Below, piece by piece: positions 1 to 8,548 of a stretch of 32,244 nt of DNA (positions are counted from its first letter, which is position 1; every line of letters begins with the position of its first letter). The position numbers and the translations under genes are program-made. The DNA is from Streptomyces sp. 13-12-16 (lineage in GTDB: Bacteria; Actinomycetota; Actinomycetes; Streptomycetales; Streptomycetaceae). The stretch is taken from positions 1 to 32,244 of the forward strand of contig NZ_NCTE01000475.1 of NCBI RefSeq assembly GCF_002114215.1, in the 5' to 3' direction. The notes below the pieces were generated by a model that was not told where the DNA came from, ran no database searches, and saw only the letters and a list, made by a program, of their open reading frames with translations.

Positions 1-496
1 CGCCGGTCGCCCACGGGTCGTCGGCGGGAGCGCCACCGCCCTGCTGGCCACCGCCGGGGCCGCCGCCCCAGCCGCCGCCACCCTGGCCGCCACCGCCGCC
101 GTAGCCGCCACCACCCTGCTGACCACCGCGACCGGTGGTCTTGGTGACCTTGGCCGTGGCGTTGCGCAGGCTGGCGCCGACTTCCTCGACGTCCAGCTCG
201 TAGACCGTGCGCTTGACGCCCTCACGGTCCTCGTAGGACCGCTGCTTCAGCCGGCCCTGCACAATGACGCGCATGCCTCGCTGGAGCGACTCGGCGACGT
301 TCTCCGCCGCCTGACGCCAGACCGAGCAGGTCAGGAACAGGCTCTCGCCGTCCTTCCACTCGTTCGTCTGACGGTCGAAGGCGCGGGGGGTCGACGCGAC
401 ACGGAACTTCGCGACGGCCGCACCGGACGGGGTGAAGCGCAGCTCGGGGTCGTCGACAAGATTGCCGACGACCGTGATGACGGTCTCGCCTGCCAT
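1..496 (-). CDS. ssb: single-stranded DNA-binding protein, partial (C-terminus off left edge)
   Basis: Binds and protects single-stranded DNA in replication, recombination and repair. The reading frame starts at an ATG at 496 with an AGAGG ribosome site about 9 bases upstream and begins [20 protein letters not shown], the typical start of an OB-fold SSB. About 110 residues of OB fold follow, including [11 protein letters not shown] and [12 protein letters not shown]. The protein then enters a flexible linker that is almost pure glycine and glutamine ([14 protein letters not shown]) and runs off the window after 165 codons, so the acidic C-terminal tip is not seen. It lies 76 bp downstream of rpsF on the same strand, the usual rpsF-ssb-rpsR order; rpsR would be outside the window. 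The glycine-rich linker makes the left edge highly repetitive. Confidence 0.97.
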   Translation of the reverse strand, partial: MAGETVITVVGNLVDDPELRFTPSGAAVAKFRVASTPRAFDRQTNEWKDGESLFLTCSVWRQAAENVAESLQRGMRVIVQGRLKQRSYEDREGVKRTVYELDVEEVGASLRNATAKVTKTTGRGGQQGGGGYGGGGGQGGGGWGGGPGGGQQGGGAPADDPWATG

Positions 497-572
497 GGGG
501 AACCTCTCGGCGGGTTTGCTGCTGGCTGCTTGTGCTGCTACTCGACTCCCGGGACCGGCTGAGCGGGAGAGC

Positions 573-863
573 TCAGTGGGTCTCGGGGCGGAGGACCTTG
601 GTCCGGAGGACCGACTCGTTCAGGTTCATCTGGCGGTCGAGCTCCTTGACGACCGCAGGCTCGGCCTGCAGGTCGATGACCGAGTAGATGCCCTCGGGCT
701 TCTTCTTGATCTCGTACGAGAGACGACGACGGCCCCAGGTGTCGACCTTCTCGACCTTTCCGCCGCCGTCACGGACGACAGAGAGGAAGTTCTCGATCAG
801 CGGGGAGACAGCGCGCTCCTCGGTGTCGGGGTCGAGGATGACCATCACCTCGTAGTGACGCAT
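573..863 (-). CDS. rpsF: 30S ribosomal protein S6
   Basis: Small-subunit ribosomal protein that pairs with S18 on the platform of the 30S subunit. The 96-residue product, starting [19 protein letters not shown] and ending in VLRPETH, has normal length for S6 and includes the conserved [17 protein letters not shown] segment. The ATG at 863 is chosen over the longer open frame upstream because an almost perfect Shine-Dalgarno (AAAGGAGGTG) sits 8 to 10 bases before it and the upstream extension looks non-coding. It is the first gene of the rpsF-ssb operon; its leader carries two small hairpins described separately. Confidence 0.98.
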   Translation of the reverse strand: MRHYEVMVILDPDTEERAVSPLIENFLSVVRDGGGKVEKVDTWGRRRLSYEIKKKPEGIYSVIDLQAEPAVVKELDRQMNLNESVLRTKVLRPETH

Positions 864-1180
864 GTGGAACCCACCTCCTTTGGACTCAGCGGCCACGGTC
901 GTTCCGTGGCAGGAGGGTCGTGATGCGTTGCCGCAACGATGCCTGTCAGTAAAACAGCCGCCACTGACAATCGAGGCCGGGCGGCGATCTCCCAGGCCGG
1001 CCGGGACGGACCGTGGCCCTTCCCCGACTCGCCTGGCTCTGTCCGGACAGAGACCGGTGCGGACGGTACAGAGTACCCGCACAGCGGCTTCCGGTTGAAA
1101 TCCGGCCGTGGGGACAGTCAATCTGTACACATCGGGTGTGTACGGCGCTACGATCCGCCGCCTTTCGCAGGAGGTGCCCC
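864..1180. promoter_or_regulatory. divergent intergenic region between rpsF and the small membrane protein gene
   Basis: This 317-bp gap holds the rpsF leader on the minus strand (hairpins at 892-910 and 924-936), a perfect 16-bp palindrome CTCTGTCCGGACAGAG at 1037-1052, and an inverted repeat overlapping the likely promoter of the plus-strand gene at 1125-1154. Open frames in it are short, overlap on both strands and lack convincing ribosome sites, so no gene is called. A firm promoter for rpsF could not be picked by eye. Confidence 0.6.
1125..1154 (+). promoter_or_regulatory. candidate operator and -10 element of the small membrane protein gene
   Basis: A perfect 7-bp inverted repeat, GTACACA-TCGGG-TGTGTAC (1125-1143), is followed 5 bp later by TACGAT (1149-1154), a good -10 match. 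The gene starts at 1181. The placement over the expected spacer of a promoter suggests a repressor site, but no clear -35 is seen and no regulator is encoded beside it. The call rests only on symmetry and position. Confidence 0.4.
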
Positions 1181-1495
1181 ATGGCACAGGCATTGCGACC
1201 CAACACCGCCGGAGGCCTTTTCGCCACGGACGGCAAACCCCACCCGCTCCAGGACGCCCTCATGGCGGTGACCCTGGTGCTGGGCATCACGTCCTTCATC
1301 ACGGCGATGTTCCACCACCTGCACCTGCTCAGTTCCTGGACCGGCCTGGTGGGGATCCTCACCGGCGCGTACGGCCAGTGGATCTCGGTGACGACCCGCG
1401 AGCGATTCGGTCTCGTCCTGGGTCTGGGTGCCGCGGCGGTCGGGTTCTTCCTGGGCATGGCGCACGGGGGCCTCTTCGGCGGTCTCTTCGACTGA
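1181..1495 (+). CDS. small integral membrane protein, unknown function
   Basis: The 104-residue product has no recognised enzymatic motif. It has a short hydrophilic N-terminus ([12 protein letters not shown]) and about three hydrophobic segments: roughly residues 27-45 ([16 protein letters not shown]), 50-65 ([15 protein letters not shown]) and 75-97 ([20 protein letters not shown]). The ATG at 1181 is preceded by GCAGGAGGTG, a strong ribosome site. A gene of this type sits between rpsF and femX in other Streptomyces. It may be cotranscribed with femX, which starts 166 bp downstream. The function is not known; its steady position beside cell-wall genes only hints at an envelope role. Confidence 0.85.
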   Translation: MAQALRPNTAGGLFATDGKPHPLQDALMAVTLVLGITSFITAMFHHLHLLSSWTGLVGILTGAYGQWISVTTRERFGLVLGLGAAAVGFFLGMAHGGLFGGLFD

Positions 1496-1661
1496 CGTCG
1501 GGCACCCCCTCTTTCGAACATCGCCGAACGCTCCGGCCGGCGACGGGCCGGGGCGAAGGTCCCGTGCGCCCAACCGGGGCGCCCCCGAGGCGCAGTAGGC
1601 TTCGCGCGAGAGCCGGAGCCCCTGAACCCATGGGGACACACCAGCCCGAGGAGCGCCCCGA

Positions 1662-2783
1662 ATGAGCCTGACCCTGAGGACCATCAGCCGAGAGCAGCAT
1701 CTGGCCTACATCCAGAGTCTGCCGTCGGCGAGTCACATGCAGGTCCCGGCCTGGGCTGATGTCAAGGCGGAATGGCGCTCGGAGAACCTCGGCTGGTTCG
1801 ACGACCGGACCGGCGAGATGGTCGGCGCGGGTCTTGTCCTCTACCGGCAGCTGCCCAAGATCAAGCGCTACCTCGCCTATCTGCCCGAGGGCCCGGTCAT
1901 CAACTGGTTCGCGCCGAACCTCCAGGAGTGGATCGAGCCGATGCTCGCCCACCTGAAGCAGCAGGGCGCGTTCTCGGTGAAGATGGGCCCGCCGGTGATC
2001 ATCCGGCGCTGGGAGGCCGCGACCATCAAGAAGGGCATCCAGGACCAGGACGTGAAGCGTCTGCGCGACCTGGAGGCCGACTTCATCGAGCCCCGCGCCT
2101 TCGAGGTCGCCGACAAGCTGCGCCGCATGGGCTGGCAGCAGGGCGAGGACGGCGGCGCCGGCTTCGGGGACGTCCAGCCCCGCTACGTCTACCAGGTGCC
2201 GCTGGCCAACCGCGCCCTGGAAGAGGTCCACAAGAACTTCAACCAACTGTGGCGCCGCAACATCAAGAAGGCGGAGAAGGCCGGTGTCGAGGTCGTCCAG
2301 GGCGGCTACAACGACCTGCCCGAGTGGCAGCGGCTGTACGAGATCACGGCTGTGCGCGACCACTTCCGGCCCCGTCCGCTGTCGTACTTCCAGCGCATGT
2401 GGTCGGCCCTCAACACCGAGGACCCCAACCGCATGCGGTTGTACTTCGCCCGGCACAACGGTGTGAACCTGTCCGCGGCGACGATGCTGATCGTCGGCGG
2501 GCACGTCTGGTACTCCTACGGCGCCTCCGACAACATCGGCCGCGAGGTCCGGCCCTCGAACGCGATGCAGTGGCGGATGCTGCGCGACGCCTACGCGCTC
2601 GGCGCGACCGTCTACGACCTGCGCGGCATCTCCGACTCGCTGGACGAGACCGACCACCTCTTCGGTCTGATCCAGTTCAAGGTGGGCACCGGCGGCCAGG
2701 CCGCCGAGTACCTCGGCGAGTGGGACTTCCCGCTGAACAAGCTGCTCCACAAGGCGCTCGACATCTACATGTCGCGCCGCTGA
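1662..2783 (+). CDS. femX: FemX-type peptidoglycan interpeptide-bridge aminoacyltransferase
   Basis: A FemABX family enzyme, which uses aminoacyl-tRNA to add an amino acid to the stem peptide of a peptidoglycan precursor. In Streptomyces coelicolor, FemX adds the single glycine to the LL-diaminopimelate side chain and is linked to vancomycin resistance. The 373-residue length and content fit: two GNAT-like halves, an early substrate-pocket region (HMQVPAWADVKAEW) and KMGPPVIIRRWE, then NQLWRRNIKKAEKAGVEV, a classic FemAB stretch, and a C-terminal YDLRGISDSLDETDHLFGL segment followed by FKVGTGG. The ATG at 1662 has GAGGAGCG about 6 bases upstream. The next gene, an alanine-racemase-fold protein, lies 83 bp downstream on the same strand. 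The identification by family and locus is strong; glycine specificity is inferred. Confidence 0.92.
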   Translation: MSLTLRTISREQHLAYIQSLPSASHMQVPAWADVKAEWRSENLGWFDDRTGEMVGAGLVLYRQLPKIKRYLAYLPEGPVINWFAPNLQEWIEPMLAHLKQQGAFSVKMGPPVIIRRWEAATIKKGIQDQDVKRLRDLEADFIEPRAFEVADKLRRMGWQQGEDGGAGFGDVQPRYVYQVPLANRALEEVHKNFNQLWRRNIKKAEKAGVEVVQGGYNDLPEWQRLYEITAVRDHFRPRPLSYFQRMWSALNTEDPNRMRLYFARHNGVNLSAATMLIVGGHVWYSYGASDNIGREVRPSNAMQWRMLRDAYALGATVYDLRGISDSLDETDHLFGLIQFKVGTGGQAAEYLGEWDFPLNKLLHKALDIYMSRR

Positions 2784-2793
2784 CCTCCGCTTC

Positions 2794-2807
2794 GCCGCTT
2801 CGGCGGC
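2794..2807 (+). other. UUCG-loop hairpin between femX and the next gene
   Basis: GCCGC-TTCG-GCGGC forms a 5-bp perfect stem closed by a UUCG tetraloop directly after femX. There is no T-run, so it is more likely an RNA-stability or weak attenuation element within an operon than a full terminator. Confidence 0.4.
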
Positions 2808-2866
2808 TCCATTCGCTCCCATACCTCTGATACACCGCAGCCACGAGAAAGGTTCCAGGTCCGGCC

Positions 2867-3898
2867 ATGGCGCTCACGCTCTACGTCGACACCGCGCGCT
2901 GGCGGGCGCACCACAAGCACGTGCAGGAGCAGTTCCCGGGGCTGGTCCCGGTCTGCAAGGGCAACGGCTACGGCTTCGGCCACGAGCGGCTGGCCGAGGA
3001 GGCCACCCGGCTGGGCTCGGACGTCCTCGCCGTCGGCACGACGTACGAGGCCGCCCGGATCAAGGACTGGTTCGGCGGTGACCTGCTGGTGCTGACGCCG
3101 TACCGGCGCGGCGAGGAGCCGGTGCCGCTGCCCGACCGGGTCATCCGCTCGGTGTCGTCCGTCGACGGCGTGTACGGCCTGGTCGGCGCCCGGGTGGTCA
3201 TCGAGGTGATGTCCTCGATGAAGCGGCACGGCATCAGCGAGCAGGACCTGCCCCAGCTGCACTCCGCGATAGAGAACGTCCGGCTGGAGGGCTTCGCCAT
3301 CCATCTGCCGCTGGACCGCACCGACGGCTCGGACGCCGTCGAGGAGGTCATCGGCTGGATGGACCGCCTGCGGGCGGCCCGTCTCCCGCTGCACACCATG
3401 TTCGTGAGCCATCTCAAGGCCGACGACCTCGCCCGGCTGCAGCAGCAGTTCCCGCAGACCCGCTTCCGCGCCCGGATCGGCACCCGGCTCTGGCTGGGGG
3501 ACCACGAGGCCACCGAGTACCGGGGCGCCGTCCTGGACGTCACGCGCGTCGCCAAGGGCGACCGGTTCGGCTACCGGCAGCAGAAGGCCGCCTCCGACGG
3601 CTACCTGGTGGTCGTGGCGGGCGGTACGTCGCACGGAGTGGGCCTGGAGGCCCCCAAGGCCCTGCACGGGGTCATGCCGCGGGCCAAGGGCGTCGCCCGC
3701 GCCGGCCTCGCCACGGTCAACCGCAACCTCTCGCCGTTCGTCTGGGGTGGCAAGCAGCGCTGGTTCGCCGAACCGCCGCACATGCAGGTGTCGATCCTGT
3801 TCGTGCCCGCGGACGCGCCGGAACCGACGGTGGGCGAGGAGCTGGTGGCCCATCTCAGGCACACCACCACGCAGTTCGACCGGCTCGTCGACCGCTGA
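2867..3898 (+). CDS. alanine-racemase-fold PLP protein lacking the catalytic tyrosine motif
   Basis: The 343-residue product resembles alanine racemase in its N-terminal TIM barrel. The segment VPVCKGNGYGFGHERLAEEA aligns with the VVKANAYGHG signature, so Lys31 should bind PLP; DVLAVGTTYEAARIK and FRARIGTRLWLGD match later barrel motifs. The C-terminal part is unusual. Where racemases have GYADGY, carrying the catalytic tyrosine, this protein has GGTSHG with Thr254 in that place, and the end is shorter than in true racemases. It may be a PLP protein with another activity, a binding protein or a regulator. The position behind femX suggests a link to cross-bridge or D-amino-acid metabolism, which is inference. 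The ATG at 2867 has only a weak ribosome site (GAAAGG, 14 bases away). Confidence 0.8.
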   Translation: MALTLYVDTARWRAHHKHVQEQFPGLVPVCKGNGYGFGHERLAEEATRLGSDVLAVGTTYEAARIKDWFGGDLLVLTPYRRGEEPVPLPDRVIRSVSSVDGVYGLVGARVVIEVMSSMKRHGISEQDLPQLHSAIENVRLEGFAIHLPLDRTDGSDAVEEVIGWMDRLRAARLPLHTMFVSHLKADDLARLQQQFPQTRFRARIGTRLWLGDHEATEYRGAVLDVTRVAKGDRFGYRQQKAASDGYLVVVAGGTSHGVGLEAPKALHGVMPRAKGVARAGLATVNRNLSPFVWGGKQRWFAEPPHMQVSILFVPADAPEPTVGEELVAHLRHTTTQFDRLVDR

Positions 3899-3930
3899 CG
3901 GCGAGAAGCCCTCCACGCGCTGACAGCGAG

Positions 3931-3963
3931 AAGGCCGTACACGGTTCTCCCGTGTACGGCCTT
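3931..3963. terminator. bidirectional rho-independent terminator
   Basis: A perfect 14-bp stem, AAGGCCGTACACGG pairing with CCGTGTACGGCCTT, encloses a 5-base TTCTC loop. It is the only strong structure between the plus-strand gene ending at 3898 and the minus-strand gene ending at 4004, so it probably serves both. Confidence 0.85.
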
Positions 3964-4003
3964 TCCCGCGCCCCGAGGAGGCGTCACCCTCCGCTTTGTT
4001 CGC

Positions 4004-5503
4004 TCAGAGCGAACCGCCGGTGGTTTCCGTCCTGCCCCATTCGACCGGAGGCCCCTCGAAGTGGGCCGCGTGACGAGCGGGACGAGCCGCCGGCCCGAAC
4101 ACGAACACGTCCTCGGCCCCGTCCAGCACCCCGCCCGAGGGATCGTCGTCACCGGACCGGCGCACCGGGTCCCGCTCCGGCATCAGGATGTCGCGCAGGA
4201 CCATGGCACACAGGTAGAGCGTCCCCAGCAGATGCACGCCGATCGCCCAGTGGTAGCCGTCGGTGGGCAGTCCCTTGTGGGCGTCGCCGCTGGTCGTGTA
4301 GGCGAGGTACATCCAGATGCCCAGGAAGTACGCCACCTCGCAGGCCTGCCAGACGAGGAAGTCCCGCCACTTCGGCCGGGCGAGGGCCGCCAGCGGCACC
4401 AGCCACAGGACGTACTGCGGCGAGTAGACCTTGTTGGTGAGGATGAACGCCGCGACGATCAGAAAGGCGAGCTGGGCGAAACGCGGGCGGCGGGGGGCCG
4501 TGAGCGCGAGGGCCGCGACACCCACGCAGCACAGCAGCATCAGCGCCGTGGCGAGCGTGTTGACCGTGTCGGTGCTCAACGGGTCGTCCGAGTTCTGCGC
4601 CAGGATCAGCCAGAAGGATCCGAAGTCGACGCTTCGCTCCTGGCTGAACGTGTAGAACTTCGACCAGCCGTCGAACGCGAAGAGCATCACGGGCCCGTTC
4701 ACGACGAGCCAGGCGACGGCCGCGCCGCCCAGGGCCCTGCCGTACGCCCGCCATCGTCCCGCGCGCCAGCACAGCACCAGCAGCGGCCCGAGCAGCAGCA
4801 CGGGGTAGAGCTTGGCGGCCGTGGCGAGCCCGAGGAGGACACCGAAGGCGAGGGAGCGCCCCCGCGACCACATCAGCATCGCGGCGGCCGTCAGAGCGAT
4901 CGCCAGCAGGTCCCAGTTGATGGTCGCGGTCAGCGCGAAGGCCGGTGCCAGGGCGACCAGCAGGCCGTCCCAGGGTCGCCGCGCGTGCGTACGGGTCACG
5001 CAGACGGCGATGACGGCCGCGCACGCCATGAGCATCCCGGCGTTGACCATCCAGTACCACTGTTCCTGGTCCTGGATGCTGCCGCTGCCGGGGGTGAGCC
5101 AGGCGGCGACCTCCATGAACAGACCGGTCAGCACCGGGTACTCGAGGTACTCCATGTCCCCGGGGAGCCTGTCGAAGTACGGCACCAGTCCGTCGGCGAA
5201 GCCGCGTCCCTGGTAGAGGTGCGGGATGTCCGAGTAGCACGCGTGCGTGTACTGGGAGCTGGCGCCGAAGAACCAGGCGCCGTTGTAGCAGGGCGCCTTC
5301 TGCACCAGGCCGAGGGCGAACATGCCGATCGCCACGAGCGCGATCACTCGCACCGGGGTCCACCAGGAGGTCCCGGTCAGAGCGCGCCGTCCGAGCGGAC
5401 CGCCGATCAGCTCGCTGCCGGCCGCGGCGACCCGGTCCTCCTCGGTCGGCCGCACCGGTTCCGGCTCGTGGACGCTCGCTTGCGTCGATTCTCCACTGGG
5501 CAT
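4004..5503 (-). CDS. polytopic GT-C fold glycosyltransferase (GT87/DUF2029-like)
   Basis: A 499-residue membrane protein resembling the polyprenyl-phosphate-mannose-dependent alpha-mannosyltransferases of actinobacteria. A cytoplasmic N-terminus of about 70 residues (MPSGESTQASVHEPEPVRP) leads into a first membrane span (VRVIALVAIGMFALGLV). A large external loop with SDIPHLYQGRGFADG and EYPVLTGLF follows; the acidic residue in such a loop is the usual GT-C catalytic position. About ten further hydrophobic spans follow, including an AAKLYPVLLLGPLLVLC segment typical of the family, and a hydrophilic tail. The ATG at 5503 is chosen because AGGA sits 8 bases upstream; longer starts would read through the parS site. 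It is the counterpart, by position, of mycobacterial Rv0051 beside ponA1. The sugar and acceptor are unknown. Confidence 0.8.
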   Translation of the reverse strand: MPSGESTQASVHEPEPVRPTEEDRVAAAGSELIGGPLGRRALTGTSWWTPVRVIALVAIGMFALGLVQKAPCYNGAWFFGASSQYTHACYSDIPHLYQGRGFADGLVPYFDRLPGDMEYLEYPVLTGLFMEVAAWLTPGSGSIQDQEQWYWMVNAGMLMACAAVIAVCVTRTHARRPWDGLLVALAPAFALTATINWDLLAIALTAAAMLMWSRGRSLAFGVLLGLATAAKLYPVLLLGPLLVLCWRAGRWRAYGRALGGAAVAWLVVNGPVMLFAFDGWSKFYTFSQERSVDFGSFWLILAQNSDDPLSTDTVNTLATALMLLCCVGVAALALTAPRRPRFAQLAFLIVAAFILTNKVYSPQYVLWLVPLAALARPKWRDFLVWQACEVAYFLGIWMYLAYTTSGDAHKGLPTDGYHWAIGVHLLGTLYLCAMVLRDILMPERDPVRRSGDDDPSGGVLDGAEDVFVFGPAARPARHAAHFEGPPVEWGRTETTGGSL

Positions 5504-5572
5504 GCCGCACATCCTGCCGTACATGACCGGGGATACGCCGAGGGCCGCCGCACCCGGAGGTACGGCGGCCCA

Positions 5573-5588
5573 TGTTTCACGTGAAACA
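5573..5588. other. parS: parS site
   Basis: TGTTTCACGTGAAACA, the full 16-bp palindromic Streptomyces ParB-binding site, lies in the 107-bp gap between the PBP stop and the glycosyltransferase start. Confidence 0.95.
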
Positions 5589-5610
5589 CCCAAGCCGGGC
5601 TATAGGTCGG

Positions 5611-8247
5611 CTAACCGGCCGGGCCTCCGAAGAGACCGCCTCCGTTGCCGTTGCCTCTGCTGTTTCCGGTGTCGCTGCTTGCCGTGGGATCCGGCGAACT
5701 GGTCGCCCCTCCGTCCGTGCCGCCGTTGTCCGTACCACCGTTGTCCGTGCCACCCGTGTCCTCCTCACCCTCGTCTTCGCAGTTGAAGTCGAACGGCCCG
5801 CACGTGGCGGTGTTGGTCGGTGGCGGCGGCGTGGTCTCGGTCTGCGTGGGCGACGGAGGCGCCGTCGGCGTCTCCTTCTCCTCTTCCTCCTCGGTCTCCG
5901 TGGCGGTCGGGGTGGGAGACGGCGCTCCGATCCCGTCCGCGACCTCGCCGATCTTCTCGGCCTTGGGGAATCCGGGGTCCTCCTCGCCCTTCAGGGCGAC
6001 CTTCATGTACTCGGTCCAGATCTGCGTGGGAACGTCACCACCGTGGATGGAGTCCTCACCCGCCGTGCCGTTCATGGAGAGCAGCTCGTGGTCCTTGGGG
6101 TCCTCGCGGAACATCCCGACCGAGGTCGCGAGCTGCTGGGTGTAGCCGACCCACCACGCGGACTTGTTCTTGTCGGTCGTACCCGTCTTGCCGGCCGCCG
6201 TACGCCCCAGTGCCTGCGCCTTGTAACCGGTACCGTTCTCGATCACGTTCTCGAGGATGTCGGTGATGTTGTGCGCCACGTTCTCGGGCATCGCCTGCGT
6301 GACCCGCGGCTTCTCGAAGCCGGGCAGTTCCGACCCCTTGTGCTTGACGGCGGTCACCGAGTACGGGTCGGCCTGCTTGCCGGATGCCGCGAAGGTCGCG
6401 TAGGCGTCGGCCATCCGGATCGCGCTGGGGGTCGACGTACCCAGGGCGAACGACGCGTTGAGGTCGGCGAAGCTGTCCTTCAGAATGCCGGACTTCCGGG
6501 CGACCTCCGCCACGTTCTTCATCCCCACGTCCATGCCGAGCTGCACGAAGGGGGTGTTGACGGACTGCTCCATCGCCTTGCGCAGGGTGATGTAACCCCA
6601 CTTGTAGTCGGTCTCGTTCTCCTGGTAGAAGGGCGTGTTGTCCTTCTTGAGGACGAGGGAGCCGTCGTTCTCCCTGATCTGCAGGTGGTCGTTGCCGTTG
6701 TACTTGCTGAGCGGCGAGACACCCTCACCGTTCGTCTTGTACGTGCCGTGATGCATCGCGGCAGCCAGCACGAACGGCTTCCACGTCGAGCCGACGGGGA
6801 CACCCGAGGTGTCCGCGTTGTTGTTGAAGTGGCCGTTCTCGAAGCCGGCACCGCCGTAGAGAGCGACGATCGCACCGTCGTTGGGCTTCACCGACGCCGC
6901 GCCGAACTGGACGTGCTGGTCCTCCTCGCGCTTCTTCGGGTCGAGCTTCTCCTTCTCGACCTTCTGCACGGCCTTGGCCAGCGCCTCGACCTTGTCCTTC
7001 TCGAAGGTCGTGTAGATCTGGTAGCCGCCCTGGTCGAACTGCGCCTCCGCGATGTCGGAGTTCTTCAGGACGTAGCGCTTCGCCGTGTCGACGAGATAGC
7101 TGATCTGGCCGGTCATGCCCTTGATCGCCTTACGGCCCTGCGGCTCGGGGTACCCCTTGATCGCCTTCTGGTACTCGGCGTCCGAGAGGTGGTCGTCGCC
7201 GTGCATCTGCTCGAGGATCCAGCTCCAGCGCTCCTCGGACCGCTCGCGGTTCTTCTCGGCGGTGGCGGAGGGGTCGAGGTTCGTGTTGCCCGCCGGGTCG
7301 TAGTACGTCGGTCCCTTGAGCAGGGCGGCGAGGAAGGCGCACTCGCTGGGCGTGAGATCGACCGCGTCCTTGCCGTAGTAGGTCTGGGCGGCGGCCTGGA
7401 TGCCGTAGGCGCCACGACCGTAGTACGAGGTGTTCAGGTAACCCTGGAGAATCTCGGCCTTGGACATCTTGGTGCCCACCTTGATCGAGATGAACATCTC
7501 CTTGAACTTCCGGGAGACCGTCTGGTCCTGGCTCAAGTAGGTGTTCTTCACGAACTGCTGGGTGATCGTCGAGCCACCCTGGGTGTCACCGCCCGTGGCC
7601 ATGTTGCCGAGCGCACGGGCGATACCCATGGGGTCGATGCCCGAGTCGTCGTAGAAGCTCTTGTTCTCGGCCGAGATCACCGCCCACTGCATGGCCTCGG
7701 GGATGCGGTCGATCGTGACGTTCTGCCGGTTCTGCCCGCTGCCGGTGGCGACCATCTGGGTGCCGTCGGCCCAGTAGTACACGTTGTTCTCGGACAACGC
7801 CGCGGCGTTCTCCTCGCTGGGCACGCTCACCATCGCGTACCCGATACCCGCCACGGCGACCAGGCTTCCGAAGAACGCGATGCACAGGCCGGACACGAAC
7901 TTCCAGGACGGCGTCCAGCGGCGCCAGCCTTCCTTGCCGGAGCGCGGGTAATCGATGATCCGCTTCTTGCCGGGAGGGGCCGAACGTCCCCCGCCCCGGC
8001 CGGGGCCGGCGGCACCGGCACGGCGGCCCCCGCCTCTTTGTGCCGCGCGTCGCGCCTCGGCGCGACTGCTGTACGTATGTCCCTCATCCCCCGGGCCACG
8101 GGAGCCCGACCCATAGGAATCGGACGGAGATCCGGTGGCGCCTCGCGGTGCCGCGCGGCGGCCGGAGGACGAGCCGGACTGGCCGCGTCGGGCCGCGGCA
8201 CGTCCGCCTCCCTGCGGCTGCGGCGGTTTGCGACGGTGCTCGCTCAT
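5611..8247 (-). CDS. class A penicillin-binding protein (bifunctional glycosyltransferase/transpeptidase)
   Basis: Polymerises lipid II and cross-links stem peptides outside the membrane. The 878-residue protein has a basic, glycine/arginine-rich cytoplasmic tail (about 1-112), one membrane anchor (about 114-137, FVSGLCIAFFGSLVAVAGIGY), a GT51 domain with SAENKSFYDDSGIDPMGIAR (catalytic Glu near 192) and GGSTITQQFVKN, and a transpeptidase domain with the SxxK motif as STWK near 484, SVN in MEQSVNTPF, and KTGTT near 684. The last ~110 residues are a low-complexity tail of Thr/Pro/Glu and GGTDNGG repeats with one CGPFDFNC cysteine pair. The start at ATG 8247 has CGAGGAG 10 bases upstream; an in-frame extension to 8343 looks non-coding. 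It is the positional counterpart of mycobacterial ponA1. Confidence 0.95.
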   Translation of the reverse strand: MSEHRRKPPQPQGGGRAAARRGQSGSSSGRRAAPRGATGSPSDSYGSGSRGPGDEGHTYSSRAEARRAAQRGGGRRAGAAGPGRGGGRSAPPGKKRIIDYPRSGKEGWRRWTPSWKFVSGLCIAFFGSLVAVAGIGYAMVSVPSEENAAALSENNVYYWADGTQMVATGSGQNRQNVTIDRIPEAMQWAVISAENKSFYDDSGIDPMGIARALGNMATGGDTQGGSTITQQFVKNTYLSQDQTVSRKFKEMFISIKVGTKMSKAEILQGYLNTSYYGRGAYGIQAAAQTYYGKDAVDLTPSECAFLAALLKGPTYYDPAGNTNLDPSATAEKNRERSEERWSWILEQMHGDDHLSDAEYQKAIKGYPEPQGRKAIKGMTGQISYLVDTAKRYVLKNSDIAEAQFDQGGYQIYTTFEKDKVEALAKAVQKVEKEKLDPKKREEDQHVQFGAASVKPNDGAIVALYGGAGFENGHFNNNADTSGVPVGSTWKPFVLAAAMHHGTYKTNGEGVSPLSKYNGNDHLQIRENDGSLVLKKDNTPFYQENETDYKWGYITLRKAMEQSVNTPFVQLGMDVGMKNVAEVARKSGILKDSFADLNASFALGTSTPSAIRMADAYATFAASGKQADPYSVTAVKHKGSELPGFEKPRVTQAMPENVAHNITDILENVIENGTGYKAQALGRTAAGKTGTTDKNKSAWWVGYTQQLATSVGMFREDPKDHELLSMNGTAGEDSIHGGDVPTQIWTEYMKVALKGEEDPGFPKAEKIGEVADGIGAPSPTPTATETEEEEEKETPTAPPSPTQTETTPPPPTNTATCGPFDFNCEDEGEEDTGGTDNGGTDNGGTDGGATSSPDPTASSDTGNSRGNGNGGGLFGGPAG

Positions 8248-8517
8248 CGAACGACTACTCCTCGGGCAGGCGCACCCTTGCGCGCCTGGAAACGGCGGCT
8301 GGTTTCCGGTCCCCCCGAAGTACGGATGCGGCGCTTCCCGCATTCACCCGTACTGCACCGGGGAGCAAGACGTCCCCAGGCGTCACTCGGTTCCCGGTGG
8401 TGTGCATGGCGCACAGACTACGCACCGTCAAAACCCGCCGAGCACAGAAGTTCACCTCAAATCAGGCAACTTGCTCCCTATCAATCGACGATGTGATCCC
8501 GTTCACCTTTCTGCCCC

Positions 8518-8546
8518 TTGTCGCATCCGGAAGGCCGTTCTATCGT
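8518..8546 (+). promoter_or_regulatory. sigma-70 type promoter of padR (and probably ino1)
   Basis: TTGTCG (8518-8523) and TATCGT (8541-8546) are separated by 17 bp, a good housekeeping (HrdB-like) promoter. The expected transcription start falls at about 8553, inside the operator palindrome. Confidence 0.65.
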
Positions 8547-8548
8547 CG

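Noticed and set aside
1-130. GGN-rich repeats at the left edge as a possible minisatellite
   Set aside because: They are in frame with ssb and encode its glycine-rich linker.
1037-1052. CTCTGTCCGGACAGAG palindrome as an operator
   Set aside because: It is a perfect 16-bp palindrome, but no promoter element was found next to it, and short GC-rich palindromes arise often by chance here; it is noted only within the intergenic entry.
5504-5593. N-terminal extension of the glycosyltransferase to 5593
   Set aside because: It would translate through parS and lacks a ribosome site; the ATG at 5503 has AGGA at 8 bases.
5572-8496. 974-codon plus-strand open frame opposite the penicillin-binding protein
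   Set aside because: It is antisense to a gene with all PBP motifs, is very rich in Val/Leu/Arg/Gly with no domain, and starts inside a parS site. Such frames are expected in high-GC genomes.
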